Positions 53,670 to 63,039 of a DNA stretch of 64,000 nucleotides are shown piece after piece. The translations under genes were made by a program, and so were the position numbers. Below the pieces are notes generated by a model. The model was given only the letters and a program-made list of their open reading frames with translations. It was not told the origin of the DNA and did no database searches. The first letter of the stretch is position 1. Each line of letters opens with the position of its first letter. Origin of the DNA: Gemmata palustris (GTDB lineage: Bacteria > Planctomycetota > Planctomycetia > Gemmatales > Gemmataceae); the NCBI RefSeq assembly GCF_017939745.1, contig NZ_JAGKQQ010000001.1, positions 1,674,001-1,738,000 on the forward strand. Reading direction: 5' to 3'.

Positions 53670-53847
53670 GTGTTCACGGGCCTCCTCAGTACGCGACGAA
53701 GGCAACTCGTTTGGGCTGCGATCCACGTTCTGGGTGTCACCGTGCTGGTTGTGGTGGCCCGGTTAGTTCGGGAGAAATCGGGCCGGAGTTTTCTCGCCCC
53801 GACAGCGGAACTGCTGTGGGCATCAATCGGATTGAGTGCCGGGTTAG
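53670..53847 (+). pseudogene. truncated small membrane protein start
   Basis: From GTG with GGAGAGGG upstream, the first 55 or so residues (LVWAAIHVLGVTVLVVVARL, then ELLWASIGLSAGL) form two hydrophobic segments. The frame then runs into DNA encoding an hsdM fragment in another frame and loses character. It appears cut at the junction near 53845. The rest of the 53504-53669 stretch shows nothing. Confidence 0.3.
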
Positions 53848-54006
53848 CTGTTCATCAAGCGCCTCGACGACCTCCACACCCTCGCCAAGAACAAGGCCAA
53901 CGCCACCAAGAAGCCGATAGAGCGGCGCATTTTCCCAGAGGGTAGGGACGCGAAGGCTCTGCTTTATGAACAATTCCGCTGGTCGCGGTTCAAGCACTTT
54001 GAACCA
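53848..54006 (+). pseudogene. hsdM: type I restriction-modification methylase (HsdM) N-terminal fragment
   Basis: In the frame beginning CTG at 53848 the translation reads LFIKRLDDLHTLAKNKAN, then KKPIERRIFPEGRD and YEQFRWSRFKHFEP. This is the characteristic block in the N-terminal helical domain of HsdM, which methylates DNA with HsdS. A stop lies directly before it, and similarity ends after FEP. Only about 53 residues survive and no hsdS or hsdR is nearby, so it is a dead remnant. Confidence 0.7.
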
Positions 54007-54176
54007 GGCGTTCGCGGGCAACTTGTAGCAGCGGGCAGCGACACGACGCGCCGGGTTCAAGCCGATACGGGACACCACCGCGAATGCCGATCGCGCGCCC
54101 GCCGGGTGCGTGAGGACCGTCAACCGACCCGACCGCGAAGTTTCGCAAAGTCGAATCCAAACAACGCGAGGTTGTG

Positions 54177-54767
54177 ATGTACTTGCCCGTTCCACCTCGT
54201 CCCGATCCGGGCGCCGAACCCGAAGGTGAATCGGCCCCGCGACCCATAGCCGCGGACGAGGAAGAGGATTTACGCGCCGTCGTCGGGCCGAACGCCGCCT
54301 TTTACCTCGCGTCGTGGCGGAAGTTGTCAAAGCGCCCCGACAGTGGCACCGGGTTCAACCGCGCCGCCTTCGTCCTGAGTTACGCCTGGCTCGGCTACCG
54401 CCGGATGTACCGGCGGGCGTTCGTGTTGTTCGCGATCATCCTCGCAGAAGTCACACTCGAGGAAGTGGTGTTCTGCGGCCTGCTCGGGTGGCCGGCCCCG
54501 CCGCCGCTCCTCACACCGGTCGTCGGGTTCACGGTCGCGGTGGTCTGCGGGGCGCGGGCGAACCGCTGGTATTTGGCGCACGTGCGCCAGGTAATTGCGG
54601 AGGTGCGGAACGGGCACCCGCACCGACCGGGCGACCGGGCCGCGCTCGCCGACCGTGGCGGGACCGACTTCGCCGGTGCATTGGGAGTGGTCGCCCTCTG
54701 TTTCATGGCCGCGTTCCTGATCGGTACCATTCGTATGGCTCCGCGTGTTGTCTTTATCGCCGGGTAG
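54177..54767 (+). CDS. DUF2628-like membrane protein
   Basis: 196 residues from ATG, with GAGG 6 bases upstream (a GTG one codon earlier is also possible). A Pro/Glu-rich N-terminus precedes AFYLASWRKLSKRP and NRAAFVLSYAWLGYRRMYRR, the DUF2628 signature block, then two or three membrane helices (AFVLFAIILAEVTLEEVVF, LLTPVVGFTVAVVC, GALGVVALCFMAAFLIG) and NRWYLAHVRQVI. Family function is unknown. Confidence 0.7.
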   Translation: MYLPVPPRPDPGAEPEGESAPRPIAADEEEDLRAVVGPNAAFYLASWRKLSKRPDSGTGFNRAAFVLSYAWLGYRRMYRRAFVLFAIILAEVTLEEVVFCGLLGWPAPPPLLTPVVGFTVAVVCGARANRWYLAHVRQVIAEVRNGHPHRPGDRAALADRGGTDFAGALGVVALCFMAAFLIGTIRMAPRVVFIAG

Positions 54768-54854
54768 CCGACCCGCTCCACTGGTCGAGTGCGTCGCGTT
54801 TCAGCCCCGAATCCGGGCAAGTGGGGCTCGCGCGAAAACGTTGCACAGGGTAGA

Positions 54855-55100
54855 ATGTCGGTGAGGTGCCACATGGGGTGGGAGACCCGCGGGGACCGGT
54901 CGTACTACTACACCGCCGACTTCTACGAAGTAGAAGAGGCGGAACGCTCCCCGCGGCTCGACCGCCGCGCGCGTTCCGCGCCGAACGCCCGACCGGACAA
55001 GAACCGACCGAATTCGACCCGGCACCAGCTCAGATGGCGCGCCAGAGTCGATTCTGGTAGACGGCTTCTGCTCGCGGCTACCGCCCGAATGTCGTCGTGA
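54855..55100 (+). CDS. small GWETRG-type planctomycete protein
   Basis: 81 residues from ATG. The block MGWETRGDRSYYYTADF resembles the start of a family of small, basic planctomycete proteins often found in accessory regions (GWETR..RYYYR). The rest is Arg-rich. The relation to the family is from recollection, and the C-terminus may be degraded. It lies just before the integrase. Confidence 0.45.
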   Translation: MSVRCHMGWETRGDRSYYYTADFYEVEEAERSPRLDRRARSAPNARPDKNRPNSTRHQLRWRARVDSGRRLLLAATARMSS

Positions 55101-55146
55101 GAGGCGATATCCGGGCTGGTGGCCTTCTAATCGAGGCTTTCCGCTC

Positions 55147-56627
55147 ATGGGTACTCTGTTCCGCCGCACTTTGCACCGACCCGTTCCGCAATCCGCGACC
55201 CTCACCGAGAAGAACGGGCAACTGTTCGCACGGTGGAAGAGCCGCGGCAAATCTCACACTGCCCCAGTAACGGAGGCCGAAAACGGCACACGAACCGTGA
55301 CCGTAGAGACGGGCACCTACTACGCGCGCTTCCGGGACCACACGGGTAACACGGTCGATCGTTCGACGGGATGCCGCGACGAGACGAACGCTCGGCAGAA
55401 ACTCGCCGCGTGGGAGAAAGAAGCCGAGCAGGTTCGCGTCGGCGTTCTCGACGCCACTGAACTCGATACCGCCCGCGCTGCCGCCGACCCCATCGATTCA
55501 CATCTCGCTGCCTACCTGCAATCGCTCGTTGTCGCCGAAGTGAGCGCCGTGTACCGGGCGAACGCGGAACGCGCCGTTAATCGCCTGTGTCGCGAACTGG
55601 CACTCGACGCGCTCCGCGACCTGCGCCGCGACAAAATCGAGCCTTGGTTCGTGAAGGCGATTACCGACGAGATGGGCGCCGCGACTCGAAACTACTACCG
55701 CCAAAGCATCGTGTCGTTCGCGAACTGGCTCGCCGCGACGAAGCGGATTCGGGAACACGACCTCGCGGGTATCCCGCTCGCCGACCGTCGCCTCGACCCC
55801 CGCCGCCAGCGCCGCGCCCTCAACGCGGACGAAATTGGTAGGCTGCTGATCGTGGCCGCAAGCCGCCCGCTCGACGACGCCCGCACGGCTCGCACCGGTA
55901 AACGAAAAGGGGAGATGTCCGCGGACATTCGGCCGGAAGTCACCGAACGGTTGCTCGCACTTGGGCGGGAAAGAGTTCTCGTCTACCGCACGCTCATCTA
56001 CACCGGATTGCGATCGGGCGAATTGCGCTCGCTGAACGTTTCCCGGCTCGACCTGACCCCCGGTTCGGAATGCGTCTGGCTGGAGGCCGCGAACGAGAAG
56101 AACCGCGCCGGCTCGACGATCCCGCTCCGCTCGACTTGGCCGCGGAACTCCGCCAGTGGATCGCGGCGAAGAACCTCGACGCTGCGGCCCGGTTGTTCAC
56201 CGTCCCGGCCGGGTTGCGCTGCGTTCTCGACCGGGACATGAAAGCGGCCGGCATCCCGAAGCGCGACGAGCGCGGCCGAACAATTGATGTTCACGCCATG
56301 CGGACCACGTTCGGCACTAGGCTTTCGACATCGGGCACCGCGCCGCGAACCGCACAAGCCGCCATGCGGCACTCCGACATCAAGCTCACGATGAACACGT
56401 ACACCGATCCGAAATTGCTCGAAGTGCGGCAAGCGGTTGAACGGCTCCCCGCGTTCGCCCCGAACCGAGCGGAACCACACCAACCGGTTCCCGAAAGTGC
56501 TGGAACTGGTGACCCGAAGGGGCAATTTCTGGCTATTCCTGACACGATGAGAGCGATGACGGCGCGTTTGAGCGAAGAACGGGCACAGTGCGAAACACTG
56601 GAAGTGTCAACGAAAAAACCTCAGTGA
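55147..56627 (+). pseudogene. tyrosine recombinase/integrase, interrupted by one frameshift
   Basis: From ATG 55147 the frame encodes the N-terminal SAM-like and core-binding domains (DSHLAAYLQSLVV, VYRANAERAVNRL) and the catalytic domain up to TGLRSGELRSL (first Arg) and NEKNRAGSTIPL (Lys). Near 56120-56136 the natural reading moves to the other frame, DLAAELRQWIAAKNLD, then VHAMRTTFGTRL (His-x-x-Arg), MRHSDIKLTMNTYTDP (His and the Tyr nucleophile). One lost base explains it, whether real or a sequencing error. All catalytic residues are present across the two frames. The stop is 24 bases from the right tRNA repeat, the usual placement for an integrase beside its attachment site. Confidence 0.85.
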
Positions 56628-56647
56628 CATCGGGTGTCACTGAGGTT
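56617..56647 (-). terminator. Rho-independent terminator after the right tRNA fragment
   Basis: A 13-bp stem (aacctcagtgaca / tgtcactgaggtt, 5-base loop) is followed on the minus strand by TTTTTT. It lies 7 bases past the tRNA discriminator position and overlaps the end of the integrase gene. Confidence 0.8.
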
Positions 56648-56650
56648 CAC

Positions 56651-56696
56651 GGAGTGGAGCGAAGGAGAGTCGAACTCCCGACCTCTTCGTTGCGAA
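56651..56696 (-). repeat. right attachment-type repeat: 3' part of tRNA-Ala(CGC)
   Basis: Identical over 46 bp to 43393-43438. On the minus strand it runs from the anticodon loop TTCGCAA through the T arm to the discriminator A at 56655. The next bases (tcaaaacc) do not complete the anticodon stem, so no whole tRNA exists here. Identity ends at the anticodon-loop edge, the expected crossover region. Confidence 0.8.
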
Positions 56697-56924
56697 TCAA
56701 AACCTGTGAAGTCCCATCGCGTCAGTCAAACACACGAAAACACAGGGATTTGTAGAGTATCGCACGTCTCCGTCGCCTTTGCAAGCTTTGCTTTGAAAGC
56801 GATCCCTTGCGTTATATCGGCGTAGTTATGGGGTATTTTGGCGTAGTCGGAACGTACGTCGGTCAATCCAGCGGCCGCCGTCGGTGTTCGCCTTCGCCTT
56901 TCACGCACAGGGTGTCCGCGCGGG

Positions 56925-57284
56925 TTAACAGGAGTTGTAACTAAAGCAGCTCAACGCCGTCGTCACCCGGTGAACGTCCCCGTCCTTCGAGAACCCGTGG
57001 CTCTTGCGCACCTTCCGATTGCAATAGCCCCGGTCGATACCGTTGTGACGCTCCACGAAGCACGTGTTCGCCGACCCGCTCAGGGCCGATGCCACCGCAC
57101 CCGACATCCCGAACACCACCCGGGTACTCACCCGCACTACCCGGTTGTTCTCTCGCGTCTTGTGTGCGGTCGCGCACGTTATACGCCAGCCGTTTTTGCG
57201 GCGAGTTGGCAAAGTGGGATAAAAATGCGTGCGTTCCTCCGACGCCTTTAGGAATTGAAGCGTGGTATACTGCCCAACAGTCAA
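56925..57284 (-). pseudogene. decayed IS1-like transposase fragment
   Basis: About 119 open residues on the minus strand. The middle and end (KTRENNRVVRVSTRVVFG, NTCFVERHNGIDRGYCNRK, RKSHGFSKDGDVH) resemble the C-terminal part of IS1-type transposases, in which N(T/S).VER.N and a K.GFSK motif occur. The N-terminal part and the end of the catalytic region are missing and no inverted repeats are seen. 56697-56924 and 57285-57491 hold no gene. Confidence 0.45.
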
Positions 57285-57491
57285 TCACGTATTTCGTTCG
57301 CCCGGGGGTCGGTGGCAGGCACCAGAACTCCGGGGGCCACTCGCGCGGCGGTTAAACCTTGTCACGGCAGTTTCGTTGAGAAGCCGAGCGGCGCGGCGCC
57401 GATCTGTTGACGGTTCTCGTTAAGTGTGCTCCTGATAATGCAGTTCGCGAACTGAGTCGGTTGACTCTGGCGGAAAGGACGGAAATGTCCG

Positions 57492-59351
57492 ATGTCCGGC
57501 ACGTCCCAGAATGGTTCCCCCGAGGTCCAGCCCCGCATCCCGGGGCTGGACCTCGGGGAAAAAATCGGCGAGGGCAGTACGAGCACGGTGTACTGCGCCG
57601 TTCACCGCACCCTCCAGCGCACTGTGGCCGTGAAGATTCTGTGCGCCCCGGCGGGCGAGAATCCGGCGCCCCCGACGTGGCTGCGCGAGCCGCAGTTGAT
57701 GGCGTCACTGACGCACCCGCACGTCGTCACCGTTTACGACGCCGGGGAGGTCGGAGGCTACAACTATATGGTCATGGAGTTCGCGGCGGGCGGTGCGCTT
57801 CGGTCCCGGATGCGCCCCGGTCATCCGTGGCCGCCGGACGAGGCCACACGGCTTTTGGACCGCATTGCCGGGGCGCTCGATCACATCCACGAGCGAGGGA
57901 TTTTGCACCTCGACCTCAAGCCCGAGAACGTCCTGTTCGCCGACGACGGGGAAATCAAGATCACCGACTTCGGGATCTCGGTCGCACACACCGGCGCGGG
58001 TGCGCGGCTCGAGGGCGGGTACTTTTGTGGCACGCTCGATTACTGTGCCCCGGAGTACCGTGCGGGCCTGGCGCTCGACGAACGTGCCGACGTCTTCTCG
58101 CTGGCCACCGTCGCTTACGAACTGTTTACCGGTCGGCTCCCCGGCCGCGTGTACGTTCCCGCCCTTCGTCACAACCCCCGGCTGCCCAAGTCGCTCGACG
58201 ACGCCCTCCGGCGCGGGTTGGCCCGCGACCCGGACGAGCGCTACGCTTCGATTAAGCAGTTCCAAACGGCCCTGGCCGGAGCGTGCCGCAAAAACGCCGG
58301 CCGCGTGAATCACCGGGCGCTTGCCGCGCTCGGGATAATCGCCGCGCTGGTGATTCTTCCGCTGGCGGTGGCCAAGTGGTGGCGCCCGACCGCGGTGGCC
58401 GATCCCGAGCCTTCCGGTACTCAGGCAGTGGACGGCGAGCGCCCGGACCGGCTGGTCGTCCTCTACGATCGGTCCGATGATTTGGCGCTCTTTACAGGGC
58501 CGGACGGTCGAGGCTTGGTGGGCAGTCTGGGCGCGCCTGTGGAAAGAGTGCCGGCGGAAGCGGGGGGCACGCCCCTTCCGCCCGGCCTTCCGCTTTCTGT
58601 CTGGCCCGCTCCTCGGCCCGTTCTGGCGATCCGTTCCCCGAGCGCTTGGGGGTTCGTCTATCCACTTCAGGATCGCACGCTGGCGCAGCGCGTGGTGACC
58701 AACTGGCCCGATCTGCTACGGGCGGTCGCACCGAGCGGGCAAAACCTCGTAAAAGCCGGCGGGTTCGACGGGGACTGTCTGGCTCCGGGGCACGCGGGCG
58801 CGCTGTGGCGGGGTGGGAACTCCGCGGGGTGGAGCGCGAGCCGTCAAATCACCCTGGACCGCCCGCGGGACCGGCCCGACAACCCGGCCCTCCTGCTCAC
58901 GAACCTGGACCCGTCCCAGAGTGGGAATCTCCTGGGCACCTACCAACCCCTGGCACAGGCACCGCCCGCCGGAGCGGTGCTGGTGCTGCGCTACCGCGCC
59001 CGTTCCCTCCACGGGCACGGAAGTTTGGCCGTCTATTCCGGCATGCCGGTCGCGATCCCGGACGACGAAACGGGGCCGGTTGCGGCCCGGGTTCGCGGCC
59101 TCGGTCCGCAACTCTCTGCGGACCCCAGTGCCTCCGGCCCGGCCCCGTGGCTGTACCGGTGTCCCAACTGGGTCATACCGACGACCCAGTGGCGCACTTA
59201 CTTAGTTGTCTGCGAACTCCCACCCTATCCCACTCAGCGCCTCCATCGCAACTTGGTAATCGACCTCGCCGCGACGCCCCAAGCGGCGACCGATCAGGTT
59301 TGGGTCGACGACGTCGAGTTGTTCGTCTGGCGCCCGGAGGGCAAGCCGTGA
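57492..59351 (+). CDS. transmembrane Ser/Thr protein kinase with large extracytoplasmic domain
   Basis: 619 residues. The kinase domain (about 20-260) shows IGEGSTSTVY, Lys48 in VAVKIL, HLDLKPENVLF with Asp141 (Arg of HRD replaced by Leu), ITDFGIS with Asp159, and CAPEY. One transmembrane helix lies near 276-297 (ALAALGIIAALVILPLAVAKW). About 320 external residues follow, beta-rich with WR.GNSAGWSASRQITLD and a final jelly-roll-like part. A 57518-57558 hairpin sits in the first codons. The stop overlaps the hybrid histidine kinase start (GTGA), so the two products should be made together, possibly as one sensory unit. Confidence 0.88.
   Translation: MSGTSQNGSPEVQPRIPGLDLGEKIGEGSTSTVYCAVHRTLQRTVAVKILCAPAGENPAPPTWLREPQLMASLTHPHVVTVYDAGEVGGYNYMVMEFAAGGALRSRMRPGHPWPPDEATRLLDRIAGALDHIHERGILHLDLKPENVLFADDGEIKITDFGISVAHTGAGARLEGGYFCGTLDYCAPEYRAGLALDERADVFSLATVAYELFTGRLPGRVYVPALRHNPRLPKSLDDALRRGLARDPDERYASIKQFQTALAGACRKNAGRVNHRALAALGIIAALVILPLAVAKWWRPTAVADPEPSGTQAVDGERPDRLVVLYDRSDDLALFTGPDGRGLVGSLGAPVERVPAEAGGTPLPPGLPLSVWPAPRPVLAIRSPSAWGFVYPLQDRTLAQRVVTNWPDLLRAVAPSGQNLVKAGGFDGDCLAPGHAGALWRGGNSAGWSASRQITLDRPRDRPDNPALLLTNLDPSQSGNLLGTYQPLAQAPPAGAVLVLRYRARSLHGHGSLAVYSGMPVAIPDDETGPVAARVRGLGPQLSADPSASGPAPWLYRCPNWVIPTTQWRTYLVVCELPPYPTQRLHRNLVIDLAATPQAATDQVWVDDVELFVWRPEGKP
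57518..57558 (+). promoter_or_regulatory. 18-bp perfect hairpin in the first codons of the kinase gene
   Basis: ccccgaggtccagccccg and its exact reverse complement (57541-57558) flank the 5-base loop catcc, starting 26 bases after the ATG. In mRNA this would be a very stable structure next to the initiation site, encoding PEVQPRIPGLDLG. Confidence 0.6.
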
Positions 59352-62300
59352 AGCCCCACGACGTGGCAGAGCTGGCCCAGACCCTGTTCGAGGAAATGGG
59401 GGACGCGGCGTTCATCGTGGACCCGGGTTCGGCGGGCGTCGTGGACGTGAACCCCGTGGCCCAGCGGATGACGGGCACGCGGCGCGCGGACCTCCTGGGG
59501 CTCTCGCTCGATCGACTGTTCCGCTCCGACGACGGCACCGCCGAGCTGAGTCACTTGCGCCGCGCCCTGCACACGACCCAGACGTTCCACTCACGGGAGG
59601 GGTACCACCTGCGCTGCGGGGCCGGCGAATCGTGGATCGCGGTCAACCTGACTCTCACCCGCCTTCACACCGAGCGCGGCCCCCTCGGGTTGATTCTGGC
59701 CCGCGACGACACCGAGCGGATCGCGGCCGAGGAGCGGCTCCGGGTGGCCAACGCCGAACTCGAAGACCGGGTGCGCGAAAAGACCGCCGATCTCGCACGG
59801 GCGAACGAGGCCCTGCGAGCGGAGATCGCCGAGCGCGCCCGGGCGCAAGAGGCGCTCCGCGAGCGCGAGGAACTATACCGGCTGCTCTCGGACAACTCCA
59901 ACGATCTGGTGTACTTGCTGGACCTCGAGGGCCGGACCGTCTACGCCAGCCCGTCGGTGGGCCGGCTCCTCGGACGGGTGCCGGCCCACAAGTTCGAGGT
60001 CGTTCACCCCGACGACACTGAAGCGGGTGAGCGGTACTGGAAACAGGTGCTGGCCGGTACCGCGGGCCTGTTTACGGTCCGCGTGCGCGCCGGGGACGGG
60101 GCGTGGCGCTGGTTGGAGGCATGGAGCGCCCTCGTGCCGTATCGGGGGACCGCGCACGTCCTGTCCGTTTGCCGCGACGTGACCGACCGCACGCGGGCGG
60201 AAGAAACCCTGCGTGCGAGTGAGGCGCGCTTGGCCCGTGCCCAGCGCATCGCGCACCTCGGAAACTGGGAACAGGAGTTCGCCCCGGACCGGCTCCGCTG
60301 GTCCGACGAGGTGTTCCGCATCTTCGGCACCGACCCGGCCGCGTTCTCGGGGACGTCCGAAGACTTCTTTCGCCGCGTACCCCCCGGCGACGAGGGGGCG
60401 ATCCGGGCGGCGGTCTCCGATGCGGTCCGGACCGGGCAACCGTACCGCATCGACCACCACATCGTGCGCCCGGACGGGACCGTGCGCTGTGTCCAGGAGT
60501 TCGCCGAACCGGTGTACGAGGACGGGCGGGCGGTCGGGCTGGTCGGCACGGTGCAGGACGTCACCGAGCGCGAGCGGGTCGCAGAAGCACTCCGCGAGAG
60601 CGAGGAGCGCTTGCGGCTCGCGGTCCGGGCCTCCAACATCGGGCTGTGGGACTGGGATCTTCGGACAAACGAGGTCGTGTTCTCGCGCGAGTGGAAGGGC
60701 CAACTCGGGTACGAGGAGCACGAGATCGGTTCCAGTTACCTCGAATGGGAAACCCGGCTCCACCCCGACGACATGCCCAACGTGCTGACGGCGCTGCGCG
60801 GGTACCTCGCCGGGGAGCGCGCGGAGCACGCGGCGGAGTTCCAGATGCTTCACAAGGACGGAACGTACCGGTGGATCTACGCCCGGGGCGAGTTCGTCCG
60901 CGACGCGAACCCCACCCCGGTACGGATGATCGGGTGCCACGTCGACCTGACCGAGCGCAAACGTGCGGAGGAGGCCCTGCGCCAGTCGCAGCAGCAGTAC
61001 GAGGAACTGGTCACGAACATTGATGGGATCGTGTGGGAGGCGGACGCGCGGACGTTCCGGTTCACGTTCGTGAGCCAGCAGGCCGAGCGGTTACTCGGGT
61101 ACCCGTCCGTGCAGTGGCTCGACGAGCCCGATTTTTGGGTAAAACACATCCACCCGGACGACCGGGAGTGGGCGGCGGACTACTGCCTGCGCGCCACCCG
61201 TGACCGTCGGAACCACGATTTCGAGTACCGGATGGTCACCGCCACCGGGGCCACCGTGTGGCTGCGCGACATCGTGAGCGTGGTCGTCGAGGGCGGGGAA
61301 CCCATCAAGCTCCGCGGCATCATGGTGGACGTCACCGCCCGGCGCCTCGCCGAGGAGCGGTTGCACGAGAACCATACCCTGCTGAGCGCCGTCATCGAGG
61401 GCATCTCGGACGCCGTCTTCATGAAGGACGCCCGGGGCCGGTACCTCATTATCAACCCCGCCGGAGCCCGGTTCTTCGGGAAGGAGATCGCGGAGGTACT
61501 CGGCCAGGACGACGGCGCGCTACTTCCCCCGGAGGCCGCGCGGGCTTTCACGGACAGCGACCGGCGTGTGATAGAAACCGGCACGCCCCAAACCACCGAA
61601 GACGTCGGCACCGTGGCGGGGGTGACCCGCACGTACCTGACGACGAAGGCCCCGTACCGCGACCCCACCGGGCGCGTCACCGGGCTGATCGGCATCGCCC
61701 GTGATATTACCGAGCGCAAGAGACTGGAAGAGCGCTTCAGTCAGGCGCAGAAGATGGAAGCCGTAGGGCGACTCGCGGGCGGGGTCGCGCACGACTTCAA
61801 CAATCTTCTCACCATTATTAACGGGTACGGCGAACTGCTGATGACCCAGTTGCCCGCCCCGAACCCGCACCGGGACGCGGTCGTTGCCATACGGGAGGCC
61901 GGTGAGCGCGCGGCCGGGCTGACGGGGCAGCTCCTGGCATTCAGCCGCAAAGCGATTGTCGCGCCGAAGGTGCTCGACTTTAACGAACTAGTGGACTCGA
62001 TCGGAAAGATGCTCCGCCGACTCATCGGCGAAGACATCACTCTGGCCACGTTCCTGGCCCCCGGTCTGTGGGCAGTCAAAGCGGACCCCGGACAGATCGA
62101 ACAGGTGATTTTGAACCTCGCGGTCAACGCGCGCGACGCGATGCCCAAGGGCGGGCGCCTCACCATCGAGACGGCGAACCTCACATTGGACGACGGCACC
62201 CGGTACCCCGAACTCGCCCCCGGCCGGTACGTCCGGCTGAGCGTGAGCGACACGGGCGTGGGCATGACGGATGAGGTGCAAACCCAGATCTTCGAGCCGT

Positions 62301-62869
62301 TCTTTACGACTAAAGAGTTCGGCAAGGGAACCGGGCTGGGCCTCGCCACCGTCTACGGGGTCGTCAAAACGTACAGCGGACACGTGAGCGTGTACAGTGA
62401 GGTCGGGGTCGGTACGACGTTCAGCGTCTTGTTGCCCGCGGTCGGGGCCGCTCGCTCGGAGCGCCCGTCCGGGGGGATCTCCGTTGCCCCGCGCGGAACC
62501 GAGACGGTCCTGTTGGTCGAGGACGACAACGGGGTCCGCGGGCTCGCACGGACCGCGCTGCGGGCGCAGGGGTACACGGTGCTGGAGGCGACCGGCGGGG
62601 CCGAAGCGGAACGGCTGGTTTCGGACCATTCCGGCCCTATCCACCTGGTCCTGACGGACGTGGTGATGCCGGAGCGCAGCGGGCGGGAAGTCGCCGACGC
62701 GCTCCGGGTCCGGCGCCCGGGGGTGAAGGTACTGTACATGAGCGGGTACACCGACGACGCCGTCGTCCGGCACGGCGTCCTCGAAGCCACGGACGCCTTT
62801 CTCCAGAAGCCGTTCACCCCGCTCGGGCTGACCCGAAAGGTGCGAGAAGTTTTGGACGAGACCCCGTAA
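59348..62869 (+). CDS. hybrid sensor histidine kinase with six PAS domains and receiver
   Basis: 1173 residues from GTG overlapping the kinase stop; the frame is open further upstream, but that part is antisense-like low complexity. Cytoplasmic, no membrane helix. PAS1 about 12-130, a coiled coil ([19 protein letters not shown]) about 135-180, then five more PAS/PAC units to about 795 (e.g. [52 protein letters not shown]). Phosphoacceptor His815 in [15 protein letters not shown]; ATPase [35 protein letters not shown]; receiver Asp1104 in VLTDVVMPE and KPFTP. No output domain. Partner of the upstream Ser/Thr kinase by position, and paralogue of the island kinase at 48979. Confidence 0.92.
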   Translation: MKPHDVAELAQTLFEEMGDAAFIVDPGSAGVVDVNPVAQRMTGTRRADLLGLSLDRLFRSDDGTAELSHLRRALHTTQTFHSREGYHLRCGAGESWIAVNLTLTRLHTERGPLGLILARDDTERIAAEERLRVANAELEDRVREKTADLARANEALRAEIAERARAQEALREREELYRLLSDNSNDLVYLLDLEGRTVYASPSVGRLLGRVPAHKFEVVHPDDTEAGERYWKQVLAGTAGLFTVRVRAGDGAWRWLEAWSALVPYRGTAHVLSVCRDVTDRTRAEETLRASEARLARAQRIAHLGNWEQEFAPDRLRWSDEVFRIFGTDPAAFSGTSEDFFRRVPPGDEGAIRAAVSDAVRTGQPYRIDHHIVRPDGTVRCVQEFAEPVYEDGRAVGLVGTVQDVTERERVAEALRESEERLRLAVRASNIGLWDWDLRTNEVVFSREWKGQLGYEEHEIGSSYLEWETRLHPDDMPNVLTALRGYLAGERAEHAAEFQMLHKDGTYRWIYARGEFVRDANPTPVRMIGCHVDLTERKRAEEALRQSQQQYEELVTNIDGIVWEADARTFRFTFVSQQAERLLGYPSVQWLDEPDFWVKHIHPDDREWAADYCLRATRDRRNHDFEYRMVTATGATVWLRDIVSVVVEGGEPIKLRGIMVDVTARRLAEERLHENHTLLSAVIEGISDAVFMKDARGRYLIINPAGARFFGKEIAEVLGQDDGALLPPEAARAFTDSDRRVIETGTPQTTEDVGTVAGVTRTYLTTKAPYRDPTGRVTGLIGIARDITERKRLEERFSQAQKMEAVGRLAGGVAHDFNNLLTIINGYGELLMTQLPAPNPHRDAVVAIREAGERAAGLTGQLLAFSRKAIVAPKVLDFNELVDSIGKMLRRLIGEDITLATFLAPGLWAVKADPGQIEQVILNLAVNARDAMPKGGRLTIETANLTLDDGTRYPELAPGRYVRLSVSDTGVGMTDEVQTQIFEPFFTTKEFGKGTGLGLATVYGVVKTYSGHVSVYSEVGVGTTFSVLLPAVGAARSERPSGGISVAPRGTETVLLVEDDNGVRGLARTALRAQGYTVLEATGGAEAERLVSDHSGPIHLVLTDVVMPERSGREVADALRVRRPGVKVLYMSGYTDDAVVRHGVLEATDAFLQKPFTPLGLTRKVREVLDETP

Positions 62870-62954
62870 GCTCGTCGCTCTGCGACAGGCTGATTGCGTC
62901 AGCCGAGCACATTTCACCCCACCCGCGCGGAGACCGCTGTTCCAGCACCGCTAT

Positions 62955-63039
62955 CGACCGGTTCGACTCGGGCCGCGAGTGGGTCTGGATCAACCCCGTC
63001 GGTCGCGGTTCCCACTCGCGGCCCGAGTCGAACCGGTCG
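62955..63039. repeat. 29-bp perfect inverted repeat
   Basis: Arms at 62955-62983 (starting cgaccggttcgactcggg) and 63011-63039 are exact reverse complements around a 27-base loop. It lies 86 bases past the hybrid kinase stop in a 338-base gap without a supported gene. It may terminate transcription, but length and perfection suggest a mobile or REP-like element. Confidence 0.8.

Larger units (their letters stand above)
43393..56696. mobile_element. 13.3-kb integrated element bounded by tRNA-Ala(CGC) 3'-end repeats
   Basis: Identical 46-bp repeats lie at 43393-43438 and 56651-56696, both reading as the 3' part of a tRNA on the minus strand. A tyrosine integrase (frameshifted) ends only 24 bases from the right repeat. 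Tyrosine integrases typically recombine in tRNA anticodon or T loops, and the identity here ends at the anticodon loop. Cargo: membrane protein, chemotaxis receptor, lipoprotein, hybrid histidine kinase, beta-propeller protein, DUF2628 protein, hsdM fragment and small genes. Both repeats lack a tRNA 5' half, so the element probably lies in an accreted array. The broken integrase suggests it is fixed. Confidence 0.7.

Noticed and set aside
53737..54330. 197-residue minus-strand frame
   Set aside because: The opposite strand encodes a clear HsdM fragment and the start of the DUF2628 gene; the minus-strand frame is Arg-rich and featureless.
58646..59347. Extension of the hybrid kinase upstream of 59348
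   Set aside because: It lies over the kinase gene's external domain in another frame. The GTG overlapping the kinase stop starts directly before the first PAS domain.
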